The notes under the pieces: model-generated | The model's database searches: none | What the model was told of the DNA's origin: nothing | Seen by the model: the letters and a program-made list of their open reading frames with translations, nothing else | Shown: positions 5,377-6,959 of the stretch, in pieces | How positions within the stretch are numbered: position 1 is the first letter of the stretch | Layout of the letters: the number at the start of each line of letters is the position of its first letter | Made by a program: the position numbers and the translations under genes | Source: DAIDJM01 sp964250215 | GTDB lineage: Bacteria > Pseudomonadota > Alphaproteobacteria > Acetobacterales > Acetobacteraceae | Length of the DNA stretch: 6,959 bases | Assembly: GCA_964250215.1 (NCBI GenBank) | Contig: CAXUEX010000145.1 | Location: forward strand, 1 to 6,959 | Direction: 5' to 3'

Positions 5377-5387
5377 CCTTCCGTGAA

Positions 5388-6152
5388 ATGCCGATCACCC
5401 TGTACCCCGCGATCGACCTGAAGGACGGCGCCTGTGTTCGCCTGCGCCGCGGCGAGATGTCGGACGCCACCGTGTACGGCACCGATGCGGCGGCGCAGGC
5501 GCTGGCCTGGCAGGAAGCGGGGGCGAGATGGCTGCATGTGGTGGATCTGAACGGCGCGTTTGCCGGCCGGCCGGTGAATGCCAGCGCGGTGGATGCGATC
5601 CTACAGGTGGCGAGCATTCCGGTTCAGCTCGGCGGCGGCATCCGGTCGCTGGGCGGCATCGAAGGCTGGCTGGCCGCGGGCGTGGCGCGGGTGATCCTGG
5701 GCAGCGCGGCGGTGAAATCGCCCGATCTGGTGCGCGAGGCCGCACGATTGTTTCCGGGCCGTATTGCGGCGGGCATCGATGCGCGCGGTGGGTTTGTTGC
5801 GACGGAAGGATGGGCCGAGACATCGGCGCTGCGCGGCGCCGAGTTGGCGCTTCGCATGCAGGATGCCGGGGTGGCGACGATCATCTATACCGACATTGCG
5901 CGCGACGGCATGTTGGGCGGCGTGGATTTGCCGGGCACGGTGGAAATTGCGCGCGCCGTTTCGCTGCCGGTGATCGCGAGCGGCGGCATCGGCGGCGCGG
6001 ACGATCTGCTGGCGGTGGCGGCGGCGGCCGCGCGCGAAGCGGGCGGCAGCATCGAGGGCGTGATCGTGGGACGGGCGCTGTACGACGGACGGCTGGATTT
6101 GAAGACAGCGCTGTCGATGTTGCGTAACCACAATAGGGGCGGCGGGGCATGA
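5388..6152 (+). CDS. hisA: Phosphoribosylformimino-5-aminoimidazole carboxamide ribotide isomerase (254 aa)
   Basis: HisA isomerises ProFAR to PRFAR, the substrate of HisHF, by an Amadori rearrangement on a (beta/alpha)8 barrel. The N-terminus LYPAIDLKDGACVRLRRGEM (5-24) is diagnostic and holds the first catalytic Asp10. GID at 129-131 carries the second, Asp131. YTDIARDG (167-174) supplies the conserved Thr and Asp. The two half-barrel phosphate sites are LGGGIRS (81-87) and IASGGIGG (196-203). The length is close to the family norm of about 240-250. The start has no strong ribosome binding site: GAAG at 5372-5375 lies 12 bases away and inside the hairpin. The stop overlaps the DUF4337 start by four bases. 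The usual downstream neighbour hisF is absent. Confidence 0.97.
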   Translation: MPITLYPAIDLKDGACVRLRRGEMSDATVYGTDAAAQALAWQEAGARWLHVVDLNGAFAGRPVNASAVDAILQVASIPVQLGGGIRSLGGIEGWLAAGVARVILGSAAVKSPDLVREAARLFPGRIAAGIDARGGFVATEGWAETSALRGAELALRMQDAGVATIIYTDIARDGMLGGVDLPGTVEIARAVSLPVIASGGIGGADDLLAVAAAAAREAGGSIEGVIVGRALYDGRLDLKTALSMLRNHNRGGGA

Positions 6153-6721
6153 GCGAGGCGCTGGAGCAGCACGAGCACGCGGAACACGCCGCGGAAGGCG
6201 GCCGGCGCTATTCCGCGCTGCTGATCGCGGCGCTGGCGGCGGGGCTGGCGTTTGCCGACCAGGGCGGCGAGCACGCGCAGACGCGGATGAGCGCGAACGC
6301 GATCGGGGCGGCCGATCTGTGGGCGCAATATCAGGCGAAATCCATCCGCGCGCATCAGAGCGAGGCGCTTTCCGAAATGGTGGCGCTGCTGCCGGCGTCC
6401 TCGGGCGAGGCGACGCAATCGCGCGACGGTCTGGCGGCGCGGCTGCACGCGGACGCGGCGCATTTCGAGAAGGATCCGAAAACCGGCAAGGAGGCGGTGG
6501 CGGCGCAGGCGCGGGCGCTGGAAGAGGCGCGCGATGCGGCGCATGAGCGGCTGGAGGCGTTCGACAATGCCGCCGCGGCGCTGCAGCTGGCGATCGTGCT
6601 GGTGACGGCTTCGGTGATCACCGGCTCGATTTTTCTGGTGATTGCCGGCGCGGGTCTGGGGGTGCTGGGCGGCGTGCTGGGCGTGCTGGGGCTGGTGGCG
6701 CCGGCGTTCGCGAGTTTCTGA
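6149..6721 (+). CDS. DUF4337 membrane protein (190 aa)
   Basis: The sequence has the layout of DUF4337: a charged N-terminus rich in Glu and His (4-16), a hydrophobic segment (22-36), a central region containing DLWAQYQAKSIRAHQSEAL (56-74), a charged helical stretch likely to form a coiled coil (about 92-138), and a hydrophobic C-terminus with two possible membrane spans (about 146-168 and 170-187). DUF4337 proteins have no assigned function as far as I know. The ATG overlaps the hisA stop (ATGA) and AGGGG at 6134-6138 is a usable ribosome binding site, so it should be co-translated with hisA. It is the last gene of the operon and converges on mutS. I see no terminator in the 10-base gap. The pairing with hisA may reflect loss or relocation of hisF rather than function. 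Confidence 0.8.
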   Translation: MSEALEQHEHAEHAAEGGRRYSALLIAALAAGLAFADQGGEHAQTRMSANAIGAADLWAQYQAKSIRAHQSEALSEMVALLPASSGEATQSRDGLAARLHADAAHFEKDPKTGKEAVAAQARALEEARDAAHERLEAFDNAAAALQLAIVLVTASVITGSIFLVIAGAGLGVLGGVLGVLGLVAPAFASF

Positions 6722-6731
6722 AATGCCGTGA

Positions 6732-6959
6732 TCAGCCGGAAGGCGTGCCGCTCATTTCCTTGAGCCGGTGCAGCAGCGTGAGCGCTTCCAGCGGGGTCAG
6801 CCGATCGGCGTCCATAGCGGCGAGTGTGGCGCGGATTTCGCACGGCGCTTGTTGCGGTTCGGGTGCGGTAGCGAACAGCGGCAGGGCGGCGGTGGCGGAA
6901 CGCTCCCTCTCCAGCGCCGCCAGCAGCGCGGCCGCGCGTTTCACCACGGGCGCCGGCAC
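6732..6959 (-). CDS. mutS: DNA mismatch repair protein MutS, C-terminal end (partial)
   Basis: Only the last 75 codons are in the window; the gene continues to the right. The first visible residues, (V)PAPVVKRAAALLAALERE, match the end of the MutS ATPase domain, where a helix follows the conserved Gly-Leu-Pro turn. A short variable linker containing LPLF comes next. The end, MDADRLTPLEALTLLHRLKEM, is the small C-terminal helix-turn-helix region that helps MutS dimers and tetramers form. The GTG codon at the window edge is an internal Val, not a start. MutS recognises mismatches and recruits MutL. The stop TGA at 6734-6732 lies 10 bases from the stop of the converging DUF4337 gene. Confidence 0.92.
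   Translation of the reverse strand: MPAPVVKRAAALLAALERERSATAALPLFATAPEPQQAPCEIRATLAAMDADRLTPLEALTLLHRLKEMSGTPSG

Larger units (their letters stand above)
5290..5387. repeat. AT-rich palindromic intergenic element between the GNAT gene and hisA
   Basis: The spacer is about 37% GC (36 of 98 bases) between GC-rich genes. It contains three nested or adjacent inverted repeats: TTTGTTC (5291-5297) with GAACAAA (5338-5344), AGGCT (5310-5314) with AGCCT (5322-5326) inside it, and an 11-bp pair at 5353-5376. The right half, from about 5338, resembles a sequence I recall being scattered between genes in Acetobacteraceae, where its reverse strand is sometimes mistranslated as a Phe/Lys-rich peptide such as FFFEKKKQKTF. 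That recollection is not verified here. The element suggests a dispersed repeat of REP or MITE-like type rather than unique spacer. Confidence 0.6.

Noticed and set aside
5039..5617. Minus-strand open frame that crosses the AT-rich spacer and encodes a Phe/Lys-rich stretch
   Set aside because: It spans parts of two genuine plus-strand genes plus the repeat element. The Phe/Lys-rich part is simply the palindromic repeat translated, not a gene.

Overview
The window is GC-rich chromosomal DNA with tightly packed, overlapping genes. The gene content (TadE/TadG envelope genes, a hisB-DUF2628-hisH block, hisA, the end of mutS) and an AT-rich palindromic intergenic element that I recall from Acetobacteraceae genomes point to an alphaproteobacterium, most likely in the Acetobacteraceae (Rhodospirillales). 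The family-level placement is inference.

Left edge (1-196): the first 52 bases fit the start of a gene on the minus strand that leaves the window. Its predicted N-terminus is a repeated Glu-Asn-Pro-Pro peptide, encoded by three 12-bp tandem units. A relatively AT-rich stretch (41% GC over 121-196) then leads into the first plus-strand operon.

Tad block (197-3083): three overlapping genes encode two TadE-like pseudopilin-type membrane proteins and one TadG-like protein with a C-terminal von Willebrand A domain. They probably make envelope or pilus-associated components. No Tad ATPase, secretin, TadB/TadC platform, prepilin peptidase or Flp pilin gene is in the window, so the trio depends on machinery encoded elsewhere.

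Histidine block (3160-6152): hisB, a small DUF2628 membrane protein, hisH, a GNAT acetyltransferase and hisA follow on the same strand. Start and stop codons overlap by 1 or 4 bases at every junction except GNAT-hisA. That junction holds a 98-base, 37% GC palindromic spacer. HisB catalyses the imidazoleglycerol-phosphate dehydratase step, HisA isomerises ProFAR to PRFAR, and HisH is the glutaminase subunit of the HisHF synthase. hisF, the obligate partner of hisH and the usual gene after hisA, is not here: a DUF4337 membrane protein overlaps the hisA stop codon instead.

Right edge (6732-6959): the C-terminal end of mutS lies on the minus strand, converging on the DUF4337 gene with only 10 bases between stop codons.

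Most of the window is ordinary. The points worth a second look are the palindromic spacer before hisA, the two non-his genes built into the his operon by translational coupling together with the missing hisF, a promoter-like sequence placed so that hisB could be leaderless, and the cysteine-rich insertion in the TadG-like protein. I found no defence, CRISPR, transposon or biosynthetic system.
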